A stretch of DNA of 64,000 nucleotides from Amaurobius ferox (lineage: Eukaryota; Arthropoda; Arachnida; Araneae; Amaurobiidae): the NCBI GenBank assembly GCA_951213105.1, contig OX578138.1, forward strand, positions 68,318,537-68,382,536, written 5' to 3'. The position numbers and the translations under genes were made by a program. A model generated the notes under the pieces. The model was not told the DNA's origin and did not search any database. It saw nothing but the letters and a program-made list of their open reading frames with translations. The stretch's first letter is position 1; each line of letters starts with the position of its first letter. Positions 46,552 through 58,517 of this stretch are shown here, one piece after another.

Positions 46552-47482
46552 ACTTTCCTTATATACATAATGTATAACGAAAGTATTGTGACGGGGTCGA
46601 AAATTCGAATTCGAGTTTTCGACGGGGCAGCACGTTTCAAGCATCCCTCATCACGAATCAAACATTTTGAGGTGATGTCTGTGTGTATGTGTGTGTGTGT
46701 GTGCGTGTGTGTGAAAGTATGTGTGTGTGTGTGTCAGTGAGTCTGTGGAGACGATATCTCGAAGCGATTCGAATGAAATGTGGTACAAAAATCACAATCC
46801 GTGAACACTGGAAGTATATTGTTTTTAAACGAAATCGAATGTTCAGAACCCCTCTAAATTTTCGATTGATATTTTAAAAAAATTATCAAAAAATCAAAAC
46901 CCTTAATTAAATTAGGCAAATAGACATTTCTTATGTGTTTTTTCCTTAGAAAACGATTGACATAAACTTTAGAACGCTAGCATGAACCGTTCTCGAGATA
47001 TTGCACATTTTTAAATAAATGCATGAAAAAATCCCATAAATTAAAAAATATATATATTAACTGTTGAGAAACATGTTCATTTTTCATATGTAATATTATG
47101 CGATAAATTGGGTAACATCATTCTCGTGGACCTAGCTCGTTCCATTCAGGAGAAAAGATACTTTGAGTAATACTTTTGTATTTGAACACCAATAGTCATT
47201 TATCTATGAATAAATTATTTCTCCGTCCATAACGCTTGGCGAGATTTGGCGACGAATTTGGCAGAATGTCTCCAACTTGGCGTCTTTTTTAAATGTTGCC
47301 AAATTAACGGAAATGAAAAAAATGACGCTAAATCAATGAAAAAGACGACTCATTGACGAAAATTTAATATCTTGGAAAGAACATAAGTATCTACTATAAG
47401 AATAACGTATTTTTTACTGTAAAATCGTAAATTTATTGCATTATATAAGGAAAGTCATGTGCTGCCTACATCAGATTTTTTT
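46552..47482 (+). repeat. Family A element, copy 7
   Basis: Full length, starting 171 bp after the end of copy 6 and in opposite orientation. It shows a deletion in the post-microsatellite block (cgacgaacgaatggacc lost) and a degraded internal palindrome ('gtctccaacttggcgtc'). Confidence 0.88.
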
Positions 47483-49079
47483 ATAATCTCTTTACAAGCT
47501 CAAAATCTATATTATCCCCTAATAAAAAGTAAATCCCAAAAGCCAATAACATACTTGCCCCACGACCAATGTAAATCATATTATTAATATTAATATTATC
47601 AAATTAATAAGAATTAATATTATGAAATCAATAATTCCCAAAAAGTCACAGGGAGTATCAAAAAATTATTTTTTTCCAATAGAGTTCATGGTTATTTTGG
47701 TTACCTTTATACCAAATATTGGCCATTTGGCGATATTTGAGCCAAATTTGTTGTAAGATATGTTTTCTAGATAATTAAATTCCCATAAAGCCGAGGAAAT
47801 ATCAAAGAAATTAATTTTAATTTTCAGAGATATTAAATTATATCCAGCTTGTTGACATTTCTTAAAAGTTGCAAAATTGGGTATATTATGCCACATTTAT
47901 TGCTAAGCGGAACAGACAGATATATATTGATTTCTTTTACGCTTATAATCTAGGTGAATATTAATATATGACGCTTCAAAATATTTCATGTCAATAAAAA
48001 TTACTGTACATGTACTAAATCGAAAGAAAATATGATTAATTTGTCAAAATATACATGACTTCAATAAGAAACATGTTCACATACAGCGAGTATTAATTCA
48101 ACATTGAAAATAAATACAGTCATTTCAACATCGCAATAAATCAACTGTAGCAATGTCCGAACGAGATATCAAGAAATAATTCTGGAACAATATATCTTCG
48201 TGGGATACGGGTATTTACGTAAGGAGCAAAAAGTAGAATGTACATTGGGAATAAATCATGTGTAAGAGTATTAGGGAATATATTTAGATTAACTATTCAA
48301 AGCAATTTCATCTTCAGAAGAAAATATATGTGTTGCAGATATACCTCAGTGATCACAATAACTGAAGCTGCTGCTTGTGAGAATACAAATTCCTAGTAAT
48401 CCTTTCAATAAATAAGGCATAAGAGGTGACTATAATTGTTCTTAGGACGCTATTGCCTATGGTCAATGTCCTATTTCTCAGGCTAGGAAAAGGGCCACCC
48501 GTAAAGATACAATTGATTGATTCTTATAACTAGATAATTAAGGTGTTGATATAGGAAGGGTTCTAATAGACAAAAATTAAAATTTAATTAAAATTCGATT
48601 TTAATTTCATGGATAAAATAGTAAACGACAATGGTGTGGAAGAGGATCAGTTATCAGTGAAGCAAAAAAGAAAAACGATTTGTTGTCTATGTTAGCATTT
48701 TTGGATACAAAATATGATGCATTTTATAGATAAAGTTGTGCTTAAGTTGAGAGATTTTATGATAAAAACGTAAATTAAATTTTACTTTCGTTTTTCAAAC
48801 ATTTACTGCAATAAATTCGGGAAGACGGTGTTCTTGCAACAGTGTTTTCTTATTCAATACAATTTGATTTTAGTCACTTACCACTTTTTCCATGTCAACG
48901 CTTCAATTGTATCTTGCGTTTGTTAAACGCACAATGTTCCTGATCTGAGGAAGAGAACTCATAATGCCTTCGAAACAGTTGAACTCACTTAGTACGTTTT
49001 CTATATATATACTGTTAAGAATGTCTAAAATAATTTTGCGAAATATTGGTAAAACAACTTTTACAGGCAACTATAGCTG
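47483..49079. other. Non-coding stretch
   Basis: No domain-bearing frame or element end. An isolated 'ggccatttggcgatatttg' near 47723 echoes the family A interior. Confidence 0.35.
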
Positions 49080-49510
49080 TTATGTGAAGGTACAAGTTGC
49101 CTGATCTTAGCGACCGTCGATTATATTATACGATCTACATTTGTAACAAATTCTACGTTCCTAGTTCAATACATCTGAAGTTTCACGTTCAGTGGATATT
49201 TCGAACAGTTTTGCCTCTTTCTAACAGTTTTTCTATTTGGACAGTTTTACCACCCTAACCCCTAAAATAATAATTTTTTTGAAACAGAAATTATCCATTT
49301 GATGTTGATATTACCATATTATCTATTTTTGTGCGAAATTTTAAGTTCAATATACCTGGAATTTCTCATTCACTCGACTATTCGAACATAATTTTTGAAA
49401 CAGCATTTGTATGTGTGAATTTTATCATACAATCTACCTCTGTTCCAAATTTCAAGTCCCTAGTTCAATAAATTTTGAATTTCACTCTTACTCGCCAATT
49501 CGAAAAATGT
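49080..49510. repeat. Three diverged tandem repeats of about 100-190 bp
   Basis: The pattern 'atcatacaatctac...gt.ccaaattt.aagt.cctagttcaata' plus 'gaatttcact.actcg.c.attcgaa' appears around 49119-49210, 49310-49395 and 49424-49505. The sequence from 49511 to 49926 shows nothing further that I can classify. Confidence 0.55.
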
Positions 49511-49926
49511 AGTCAGTATGAGCACTCAAGCGCAATTTAAAATTTCGTACTTTTGTAAATTAAAAAATTTTGGTGAAGATTTGTTTGACCTTTGCATTAT
49601 ATTTTAAGCTCCTATGACATATGAAAGTGCATTTTACACTTGTTACACTCACAATTATCCGTAACGCCCCCTACAACAACTATATCAGCTTCCAAAACCC
49701 CACTACCTTTTGGCCGATTTAGTTACCATTTAATACCAGTCGGGATTTTTTGGAGAGGCGAATCTCTGTCTATCCATATCAAAAGATGTGCCATTAAAAA
49801 TGAAACCGAGAAAAAATGCTTGAGCAATTTCAATTCGAGCTACGGTAGTTCTTTGATAGACATGTCTAAACAACAAGAAAAGGGCTGTTTTTCCTAACAG
49901 ATTCATTTTTTTAAATTGCAATATAG

Positions 49927-50215
49927 TGTGCAGAGTCCACTTCGATAAGATCTTGCAATTTCGTCCCAGTAGCTCAACGGTAGAGCGTCGACTAGCTAGT
50001 TCGGAGATCCAGGGTTCGATTCCCAATTGCGGCAGCAAGGCTCTTTGTAATTGCGCCCGAACAAATCAACCCTGTAGGTTAGTGAAAAGATTTCGGATGT
50101 CTGAAGACCCCAGACCGTACGACTCACATAGTGGGTTTAGAGTAGCTAGCTGCACGGCCGGGAAAGGATACCTCCTGCACTCAGGAGACACCCAAGGTCT
50201 ACTATCTCGCCAAAC
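49927..50215 (+). mobile_element. tRNA-headed SINE, family S2, copy 1
   Basis: The head contains 'tagctcaacggtagagcg' (box A, D-arm-like pairing GCTC/GAGC) and box B 'gggttcgattcccaa'. The body has 'gaccccagaccgtacgactc' and 'tgcacggccgggaaagg'. An upstream segment 'cagagtccacttcga' is shared with copy 2, so the repeat starts before the tRNA-like part. Confidence 0.75.
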
Positions 50216-50561
50216 GAACATTTATTTAAATCTAAAAAGATAACAAATGATAAAAAATATTGTGATTAAACAGAGAGTTTCACATTATATTTGAACTTTC
50301 TGAAATGCCTGAAAGTTCTCAAAGAAATGCCTTAATCTTCTGAAAAATCTTTCGGATGTCTGAAAGTGATCCTAGTACCACTAATACGGATTCAGTGGAC
50401 TCTGGAAGATTGGGCGTCGATTTTAAATTGAGAGGATAACGACCACTCAGGATACAAACCTGGGTAAAAATAGTAGTAGCGGGAGGCTAACTTAAGGTAA
50501 AAATAGCAGGGGGTGATCAGTCAGATAGTCAATTGCCCGCCAATCTGACATTAAAAGGTGG

Positions 50562-50700
50562 AGAATACAGAGTCCACTTCGACGATAAGAGCTTGCAATT
50601 TCGTCCCTGTAGCTCAACGGTAGAGGGTCGGCTGTCCAGTTCGGAGATACATTGTTTGATTCCCGGTTGGGACAGCAAAGTTTTTTGCAAGTGTTTATTG
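50562..50700 (+). mobile_element. tRNA-headed SINE, family S2, copy 2 (short)
   Basis: 'agagtccacttcgacgataa' is followed by 'tgtagctcaacggtagaggg' and a mutated box B ('gtttgattcccgg'). The body is lost after about 45 bp. The stretch between the copies (50216-50561) has several 'ctgaaag' repeats but no gene. Confidence 0.7.
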
Positions 50701-53090
50701 TCTGAGTTATCTGAAGAGTAATGTTAAAATTTAATAGTAAATTTAATTTAAGAAGATCGATAAGTTGCATAGCTATCTGTAGCAAAGAAATTTACGAATC
50801 CGTGCATTAAGTTCAGGGAAAAAATTCTTATGGAACTCATTGAATGTAATATGCTAATATACATTTTAGCATTTTTGGGTTTTTTTATTATGTGAATCAG
50901 AAATTAAATTTTTAATAAGTGAAGGAGTAAAGTTTGGTGAGTGGTGTATTTTCCTGCATTTTTTTTTCTTGATTCTCATATTGTAATAAAAAGGCATTTT
51001 CCCATGTGTCGTATTTTTCCTCGTTTTTCATCGGTACCACAGAGAAACGTATAATATCGTGGATCCACAATAATAAAATGCAAAATGTCTAAAGCATATT
51101 TTCATTTCAATTCGGTTATTGCCGTAAACTTACCAGATAAACAGTGGTTTATCCTGCAATGTTTCGGAACACATGGCATGTCGCACGAACCGCATTCGAA
51201 TCTAGAGCCGCCGACAGGTAGGGGTAATAGGATGCTTTGCATAAGGGCTTAGAGACTTGGGATCTCGAGTTGTATAAACAGTTTACCTAAAAAGTTCAAT
51301 AATTTGTCAAATAGGGTGTAGTGAGGGCATCCATTTGTTGTATGGAAGCACGAAAATTCTGTTGAAGGCATTGTTCGGGTCAACTCTGCTGTACTGAGGT
51401 GCATTTACTGTAATAATTACTGCACGTTTACTGTAATAATTACTGCACATTTACTGTAGACTAAATGCTTCTATATGCTGATTTATGTCCATTGAAGTTT
51501 ACCTTATAATTTTTACATTATATTAAATGTTTTTTATGTACTGTGCAGTGTAATTCAGTCTGTGTAACGTTTTAGGCAAAAAATATCTTATTTATTGCCG
51601 ATTATATTGTTTTACATTAATGTTTCTCATTTTTACCCCATATTTTAGTTCGACACCCGGTGTATTGCTAGATCATAATGTAGGTTATGATTCTTCAATA
51701 CACTTCCCTGCCTACGCATCTACTCAAAGCTTTGAGTGCACGTCAATAATATTATAAGAACTAATTTATAGTCAAGTATTTAAGGGAAATGACCAACGAA
51801 CCCTGTTTTATGGAGTTCACAAGTATTCGAAAATCATTCAGCATGCATTATCCTTTTCTGCACAGACGGGTATTAAACGCATAACCCAGGTTCAAAAGTT
51901 CTGTTAGGAAAACATAAAAACTATCTCAGAAAATTATACGAAACATTAGATGTGCTAAGGAATATAGGCCCCTTAATAGCAGCGATCATCTGCCATTTGC
52001 GTACTTTGCCTACGGTAAAACACGGCCTTATTCAGAATACGATCTTCTAGTTGTGAATGAGTTGAACATACTCAGATTTCATGCTGCCGCCTTATTTGGC
52101 CATGTCTGCTTAAAAGAGTGTATACCCAAATGCCGCCGCTCAAAAGTATCAGCTAAAAAAATTCACTGTTAGCTGCGGTCACTGTAGCAAGTAAATATTA
52201 AAACATATATTAAACATAAATTAAAGGAAAAGCAAATGAAATTTGATGTATAAATACATTTTACAAATATTTTTGAAATAAGAATTACAATTAAAAGTAT
52301 GCTTAAGATCCCGTTAAAAGTTGCGATTACATAGTGTTAATTCATGTCCGAACTTGTTGAAAATTCAAATAATTTAATTTTATTTTTAATTATTTCAGAT
52401 CGGGCTAATAGCAAAATTATTCCACCGTGATTAAAATGATTTCCACCGTGATTAATTTTCCTTGATTGAAACGTTGATTTATAAGTATTCAGAAAATACG
52501 GGGATGCTACTACTAGACTTCTTGAATAAGCCATTTGATAGTAACTGAAATTAAGCTTCTTATCTACGTCTCTACGAACTGAACTGTTTTGCTGCTTTCA
52601 TATGTGAATATTTTCTGTGAGACGTAAGAAAACAGAATCATTATCCGTTAATTTCCAAAGAGTCTGATAACATATCTTCCCAACAATCTGTCAGATAGTC
52701 ACTATATTATAGGGGACCACAATTTGGTTGAATCTTCGTGATGTCATTCATACCTATAACATTTATGCTCAAACATATAGACTAGCGCCCAACAGCTGAC
52801 AAGCAGAGGCGATTTCACAAAGACTTCCCCATCAAATATATGTTAGTATCTATTCAACAAATTTAATTTGGATCTAACCATCAAATTCCAGTTATACATA
52901 CACTTTTAGTCAAGATCTACACATCAAATTCAAGTTAAGATCTTCTCATTGAATTTCAGATAATATAACCTTTAGTCTTGCCTTAAATTGTCTGTTCCTT
53001 TCTGGATATCAGTCCCACTTAGTGTAGTTTTAAAATAATAAACTGTAGAAATACGCGTGGGTAAACGGACAATAACAGTAGTGTACTTAC
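50701..53090 (-). other. Presumed TRPM intron downstream of the exon
   Basis: No repeat element or domain-bearing frame was recognised in this 2.4 kb. It begins, in gene orientation, with the GTAAGT donor at 53090. No next exon was found. Confidence 0.45.
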
Positions 53091-53292
53091 TTGTGCTTTG
53101 AGTGGGTGTGCACTTCCTTGGAATTCTATAGTACCAAAGGCATCGGTAGGACCCGCTGCGGTGTGTTTTAAGGGACTCCAGTGTTCGTCTGCAGAGTTCT
53201 GGGATGAGGCCTGGCTATGCACACTAAGGGCACGATACAGTTCTTGGGTGACACGTACTGGATGATTAACTTGTAGTTCGCCGCATGCACAC
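53091..53292 (-). CDS. TRPM: TRPM-family cation channel, internal N-terminal exon
   Basis: On the minus strand a pyrimidine-rich tract ending TTTTTAG precedes the exon, and GTAAGTAC follows it. The exon is 202 bp: one base completing an upstream codon plus 67 codons with no stop. It begins C-A-C-G (residues 1-4 here) and later has HWSPLKHTAAGPTDAFGTIEF followed by QGSAHPLKAQ. In TRPM channels the region before the first large homology domain has a CxCG motif, a W..KHT element and then PTDA(F/Y)GTIEFQGG.HP.KAQ, which this matches in order. The segment is cytosolic and precedes the MHR domains of this tetrameric cation channel. The exon is phase 1 to 0. Neighbouring exons were not found, consistent with long introns. 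The middle (residues 10-35) is poorly conserved, as usual here. Confidence 0.87.
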
Positions 53293-53974
53293 CTAAAAAT
53301 TCAAAAGAATATCATGATTTTAGAAGTATGGTAAACACGTCTACAAATATTTTAAATATTTTCTATCAGAGATTACAAAATTAGTAAAGAGTATTTATTT
53401 AAAAACACGATCTTGACATACACGAAAATTTACACTTTAGAGAAATTTAGAGTAATCATGTATTATGAGTGTTAATCCCTTATATGATTTTCTGGAAATC
53501 TAGTGCTATGCTTCTAATGAAACGTTTATAAGTTGGCCCGATTTATTTACGTACATGTTTTGTAAATTAAATTATTTTTCGTGAATAATTTATGTACTTA
53601 TTTGTAATTTATGATGATTTTAGTATAGGTTTATCTGACTTATCGTATGGACATTTTGTATTCACGATGTTGGGTTGTATGAAATCTCATGTCTGTCATT
53701 TCTTTAACATTGTCACTGATGACGGACATTATGATGCTTGCAAGTGCTACGACTCTGTAAAATGTAAGTTTTCGTGTACGTCCAAGATTGTGTTTTTAAA
53801 TACAGTTCACTAATTATGTAGTCATTGATAGAAAATATTTAGAATATTATGGTATCATGAGTTAGATTAAATGATTACCGAATTTTCGAAGGACATCTTA
53901 TTAAATTAATTATACTTATATTACAATTATTATGTAATTAGGAGTGACAGAAGGTAACACTGATTTTAATTTTT
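53293..53974 (-). other. Presumed TRPM intron upstream of the exon
   Basis: No upstream exon or repeat was recognised here. It ends at the acceptor AG (53294-53293). Confidence 0.45.
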
Positions 53975-55536
53975 AACACTTTACAATATATTTATGATTA
54001 AGGCGAGGTAGCCGAGTGGTTAGCGCGCGGGAATTGCACTCGGTAGGCTCGGGTTCGATTCCCGCCACTGCTAAAACTGCCGCCGTGTTCACGCGGAGTA
54101 CGATCACGTTAAACATCTGGGTCCGTAAGTCCTTCCGAGAAGATGGTGATAGGAGAAGGCCTTGTGGATGCCTCTCCCACTGGGTTCCTGTCTAAATTGG
54201 ATGGAACTTCCCTGCCGTCCAAACAGTTACCTTAAACCTTTCTGGTAGATCGGACGGTCTGGGTCTCAACAACAACATACTTATGAATTTGCTCATTCTG
54301 TCTGTCTGTCTGTCCTTTCGCACGATAACTGTCGTAAAAATGACTTTATCAAATTGAAATTTTAGTATGTTGTTGAGACGGTCTGTGGGACATATGGGAA
54401 TGTAAATGAATAATATCAGTCAATAAGTTGTGGATTGAACTCGGGTTGAAAAAATTAAATACATTGATCCCTTATAGGACCCAATTTTTCAAACATTTTT
54501 AAAGCGAATTTAAAATTCACAAACTGCTTTGAAAATTGTAGGAAATATTCAAATTATACTATAAAATACTTAAAGAAGAATTCAGAAAATATGTTCCGTA
54601 GTTTTTAAAATAAAATAAAAATAATAATTGCACCCATATTATATGAAGGGAGCACTTGACTCAAATTAAAATAAAATATGGTATCCATCTATTTTAAAAG
54701 TGTCAAAATCGTGATTTTTAAAGTTCATTTTAATGTATATTTAGGGTTGTATCCTTCCTAAAACCGCTTTATTTTTGCGTAATTTCTGTGCATCCATATA
54801 CTGTGCCAACGCAATTACAATATTTTTTAGGTTAAATAATCATTAAACTTAGATTATTTCTATAACGAAGCCTAATTTTAACGTATGCAGTATGTAACCA
54901 CATCAAGCTGTAAGATGAGTTGTATAAGAATTGCTGACTTTTTTAATGCAAATTTATTTAGCTCTGGAGTCTGGAATATAGCTGATATGAATGAAACATT
55001 CATTGATATTACATAGAGAAGCAGATGATTTTATATTATTGCCTTCTTCAATGGAGTTTTAAATATGGAGTTAGAAAGTACATTTATCTCCATGGTTTTA
55101 AGTTAAGTAAATTAAATTATTGTAATATTGTGATAATTTTAAAAATATCACCGCTGAATGAAAGGATTGGAATAAAAGTTTTTGAATGAAATATTAACTG
55201 CTTTTATATAAAGACCCAAAAAAGTGATTGTACGATGAATTGTATAAGAATTACTGAATTTTTTCATGCAAGATTATTTAGCCCTGGAGTAGTGATATGG
55301 ATTAATTATTCATTTCATTTACATATAGAGTCAGATGATTTCTATTTCGATAACGTAATTTGAATAAAGTTCATTTTTTTCGATGAAGTTTTAAGTTCTC
55401 AAATATAATAAATTATTGTAGTATTGTGATAATTTTAAATATACCACCCCTGAATGTATCGCATTTCAATAAAACTGCATTGCAGTTGGAAAGTGTTTTA
55501 TGATCAATGCTTTATGCATGATTGATCTTTCGTGTT
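53975..55536 (+). repeat. Family C element, near full length, carrying a SINE
   Basis: It runs from AACACTTTACAATATATTTATG to 'catgattgatctttcgtgtt'. The SINE at 53998-54280 sits between the end hairpin and the (CTGT)n tract. The body contains a partial internal repetition (the 'tgtaagatgagttgtataag' block near 54910 and again near 55225). Confidence 0.85.
53998..54280 (+). mobile_element. tRNA-headed SINE, family S1
   Basis: The head 'gcgaggtagccgagtggtta' carries box A and 'cgggttcgattcccgcc' box B. The S1 body follows, ending 'ggtctgggtctcaacaacaac'. A short TTATGA lies just outside both ends. Acceptor-stem complementarity is absent, so it is not a tRNA gene. Confidence 0.88.
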
Positions 55537-55931
55537 AATTATTAAATCAGGTTCCGAGACCTCGTAGCGATTAATTATTTAGGACGATTTAAAGGATGTA
55601 GTCAATAGCATATACAACATATATAAGAAAATTATTAAAATGAACTATTTGAATATTGACCTCTGAAAATTTTTAAACCCTTAAGCATTTTTCAATACGG
55701 ACTAATAATATATACGAGAAATAAAATAATAGGATATTATATTTTATTCCAATATTTCATATTTGTATCACACCAACCCCCATGAAGGATAAAATGCCCA
55801 CAATTAGAACTGATTGATGCCCATTTTTTTTCATAGTATTACTTCCTATGCTGAAATGGAATAATTGCAGCACAATGATGATTATATTCGAAAACAGTAG
55901 TTTGAACTATGATATGGATGCAAATTAAAAT

Positions 55932-56875
55932 AAAAAAATCTGATGTGGGCAACACATGACTTTCTTTATATAATGTAATGAATTTACTACTTTTACAGTA
56001 AAAAAAAATAGGTTTTCTTATAGTAAATACTTACATTCTTAACAAGATATTAAATTTTCGACAATTAGTCGTTATTTTCGTTGATTTAGCGTCATTTTTA
56101 TCCATTTGGCGAGATTTTCGTTAATTTGGCAACATTGAAAAAGTCGCCAAGTTGGCAACATTCCGCCAAATTCGTCGCCGAAATCTTGCCAAGCGTTATG
56201 GACGGAGAAATAAGTTATTCTTATAGCAGATAAATGACTATTGGCGTTCAAATACAAAAGTATTACTCGAAGTACCTTTTCTCCTGAATGAAACGAGCTA
56301 AATCCACGAGAATGATGTCACCAAATTTATCGCATGATATTTCATATGAAAGTGAACATATTTCTGAAGAGTTAATATTATTTTTTAATTTATGGGATTT
56401 TTTGATAAATTTATTTGAAAAATGTGCAATAACTCGAGAACGGTTCATACTAGCGTTCTAAAGTTTATGTCAATCGTTTCTAATGTAAAATTACATAAGA
56501 AATGTCTATTTGCGTAATTTTATTAAAAGTTTTTATTTTTTCAAAATTTCACTCGAAAATTGAGGGGATTCTGACCATTCGATTACGTTTGAAAACAATA
56601 AGCTTCCAGTATTCACGGATTGTGATTTTTGTACCAAATTTGATTCGAATCGCTCCATTCGTTCGTGAGATATCGTCTCCACAGACTCACTGACACACAC
56701 ACACTCACACACACACATACTTTCACACACACACACACAGACAGCCCCTCAAAAATGTTTGATTCGTGATCAGGGATGCTTGAAACGTGCTCTCCAGTCG
56801 AAAATTCGAATGCGAATTTTCGACCCCTTTACAATACTTTCCTTATACATTATGTACTCGTATATCAGGAAAGTA
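55932..56875 (-). repeat. Family A element, copy 8
   Basis: Full length in reverse: aaaaaaatctgatgtggg at the left, internal palindrome region near 56141 ('gtcgccaagttggcaac', one change), (CA)n at about 56692-56738, and the terminal hairpin near 56838-56875 with an insertion ('actcg') in its loop. From 55537 to 55931 nothing is recognised. Confidence 0.88.
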
Positions 56876-57425
56876 ATAACATATAGTATTTTTATGAAAG
56901 TTCTTTGTACCCCAATAATTTTGCAAAGACAGGTTTAGCTATAGTAAGTCAATCATGCCCATTGAATAAACAGCATAACAGTTTAACAGAAAATTAAAAA
57001 GCTAGAATAACACACTCCGCAACAAAGAGATAAAAACGAAAAGAAGAAACAAGTCCCACAGCATTGTCTAATTGGTAGAAATCGACACAAGGAACACACG
57101 AAACGCGCGTATGGAAGATAATAAATATCTGTCATGTTTCTCCGGTTACTAGATATATAGCGACTAATTGTAAGTAATTATTAAGCAATATTCTTTTAGA
57201 AATTCAAGTGTACATCGTCGAAGACTGTGATATTTTTAACAGATTCGACACTAAATTATTCATTATATCATTAGTAAATATGACAACAATTCACCTATAA
57301 CTATATTGTGTCAAATAAATGCCTACTGTAACAGTTTTATTGACGACTAGCCGGCTTTGGCGACCAGCCTGTTCGCTACCCTTGAAAATTCTGACCGTGG
57401 CAAATTCTGCCCGTGGCAAACTCGC
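56876..57425. other. Non-coding stretch
   Basis: Nothing is recognised except a doubled 'ccgtggcaaattctg' / 'ccgtggcaaactcg' at about 57393-57424, directly before the SINE array. Confidence 0.4.
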
Positions 57426-58145
57426 GGGCCTACCAGGAAGGTGTAAGGTAACTGTTTGGACGTTCAGGAAATGCCACCCAATTTATATCGGAACCCAGTG
57501 GTGGAGGCATCCACAGGGACCGTACCCTCCTTCCCCTACCACCAACCTCTCGGAAGGACTTACGGACCCACATGTTTAACGTGATCGTACTCCGCGTGAA
57601 CATGGCGACAGTTTTGGTAGTGACGGGAAACGAACCCGGGCCTACCGAGTGCAATTCCCGAGCGCTAACCACTGGGCTACAGCCCCCTACTCCACAATCT
57701 CCATAACTTTCTTTTTATTCACCAAATTTAGACCGGAACCCAGTGGGAGAGGCATCCACAGGAACCGTACCCTCATTCCCCTACCACCAACCTCTCAGAA
57801 GGACTTACGGACCCACATGTTTAACGTGATCGTACTCCGCGTGAACACGGCAGCAGTTTTGGGAGTGGTGGGAATCGAACCCGGGCCTACCGAGTGCAAT
57901 TACCACTGGACTACCGCGTCCTCCGCGACAATCTCCATAACTTTCTTTTTATTCACACAATTTAGACCGGAACCAAGTGGGGAGGCATCCACAGGGACCG
58001 TACCCTCCTTCCCCTACCACCAACCTCTCGGAAGGACTTACGAACCCACATGTTTAACGTGATCGTACTCCGCCTGAACACGGCGGCAGTTTAGGCAGTG
58101 GCGGGAATCGAACCCGGGCCTACCGCTAACTTTCCGCGCGCTAAT
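57426..58145 (-). repeat. Tandem array of three S1 SINE copies
   Basis: In reverse, three tRNA-headed S1 units occupy 57426-57692, 57721-57926 and 57955-58145. Each has the 'cggacccacatgtttaacg' body block and a 'cgaacccgggcctacc' box B. Copies 2 and 3 lack the S1 tail and are joined by the same linker ('acaatctccataactttc' then 'tttttattcac'), giving a period of about 235 bp. The linker repetition shows tandem duplication rather than three separate insertions. Confidence 0.85.
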
Positions 58146-58517
58146 TTACAATTTAAAATGGCTATATGCTAAGCTCTTAATTCCATATCGATTAAATTTT
58201 TAATTCCATCGGCTGTGGGGTAAACTGCTCTGCGCCATTCGTGGCGAGCGCAATGGTCTGAGTTTTCAAGCTCTTAATTCCATCATCCTTATTCCATCCT
58301 TCCATCATTTAAAATATCCATTTAAAATATCCACAAATTAAAATATCTATTTAAAATATATATTTAAAAATCTATAGAGTTCCATCATTTAATATATAAA
58401 TATAATAATTTCTGCGATACATATGCTAAGCTCTTAATTCATTTAAAACCGGAAGCGCGGGAAACGGAAAGCAAACACTAATTCGGTTTTTTATTGTCCC
58501 ACCCATCGCTATGAATA
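58146..58517. repeat. AT-rich stretch with short internal repeats
   Basis: 'gctaagctcttaattc' occurs near 58170 and 58425, with a related 'caagctcttaattccatc' near 58268, and 'tttaaaatat' recurs. No gene was recognised. Confidence 0.4.

Noticed and set aside
49963..50035. tRNA gene candidate with good D-arm pairing
   Set aside because: The acceptor and T-stem pair poorly, and a second diverged copy with the same flank lies 640 bp away; a SINE head explains it better.
51130..51245. Possible minus-strand exon (pyrimidine tract, AG, then GTAAGTT donor)
   Set aside because: None of the three frames resembles TRPM or another known family, and the splice-like signals alone are weak.
54000..54075. 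tRNA gene candidate (box A and box B present)
   Set aside because: No acceptor-stem complementarity, no proper anticodon arm, and it continues into a SINE body.
57649..58062. 137-residue plus-strand frame
   Set aside because: It is the antisense translation of the tandem SINE array; its repeated peptide segments mirror the SINE unit.
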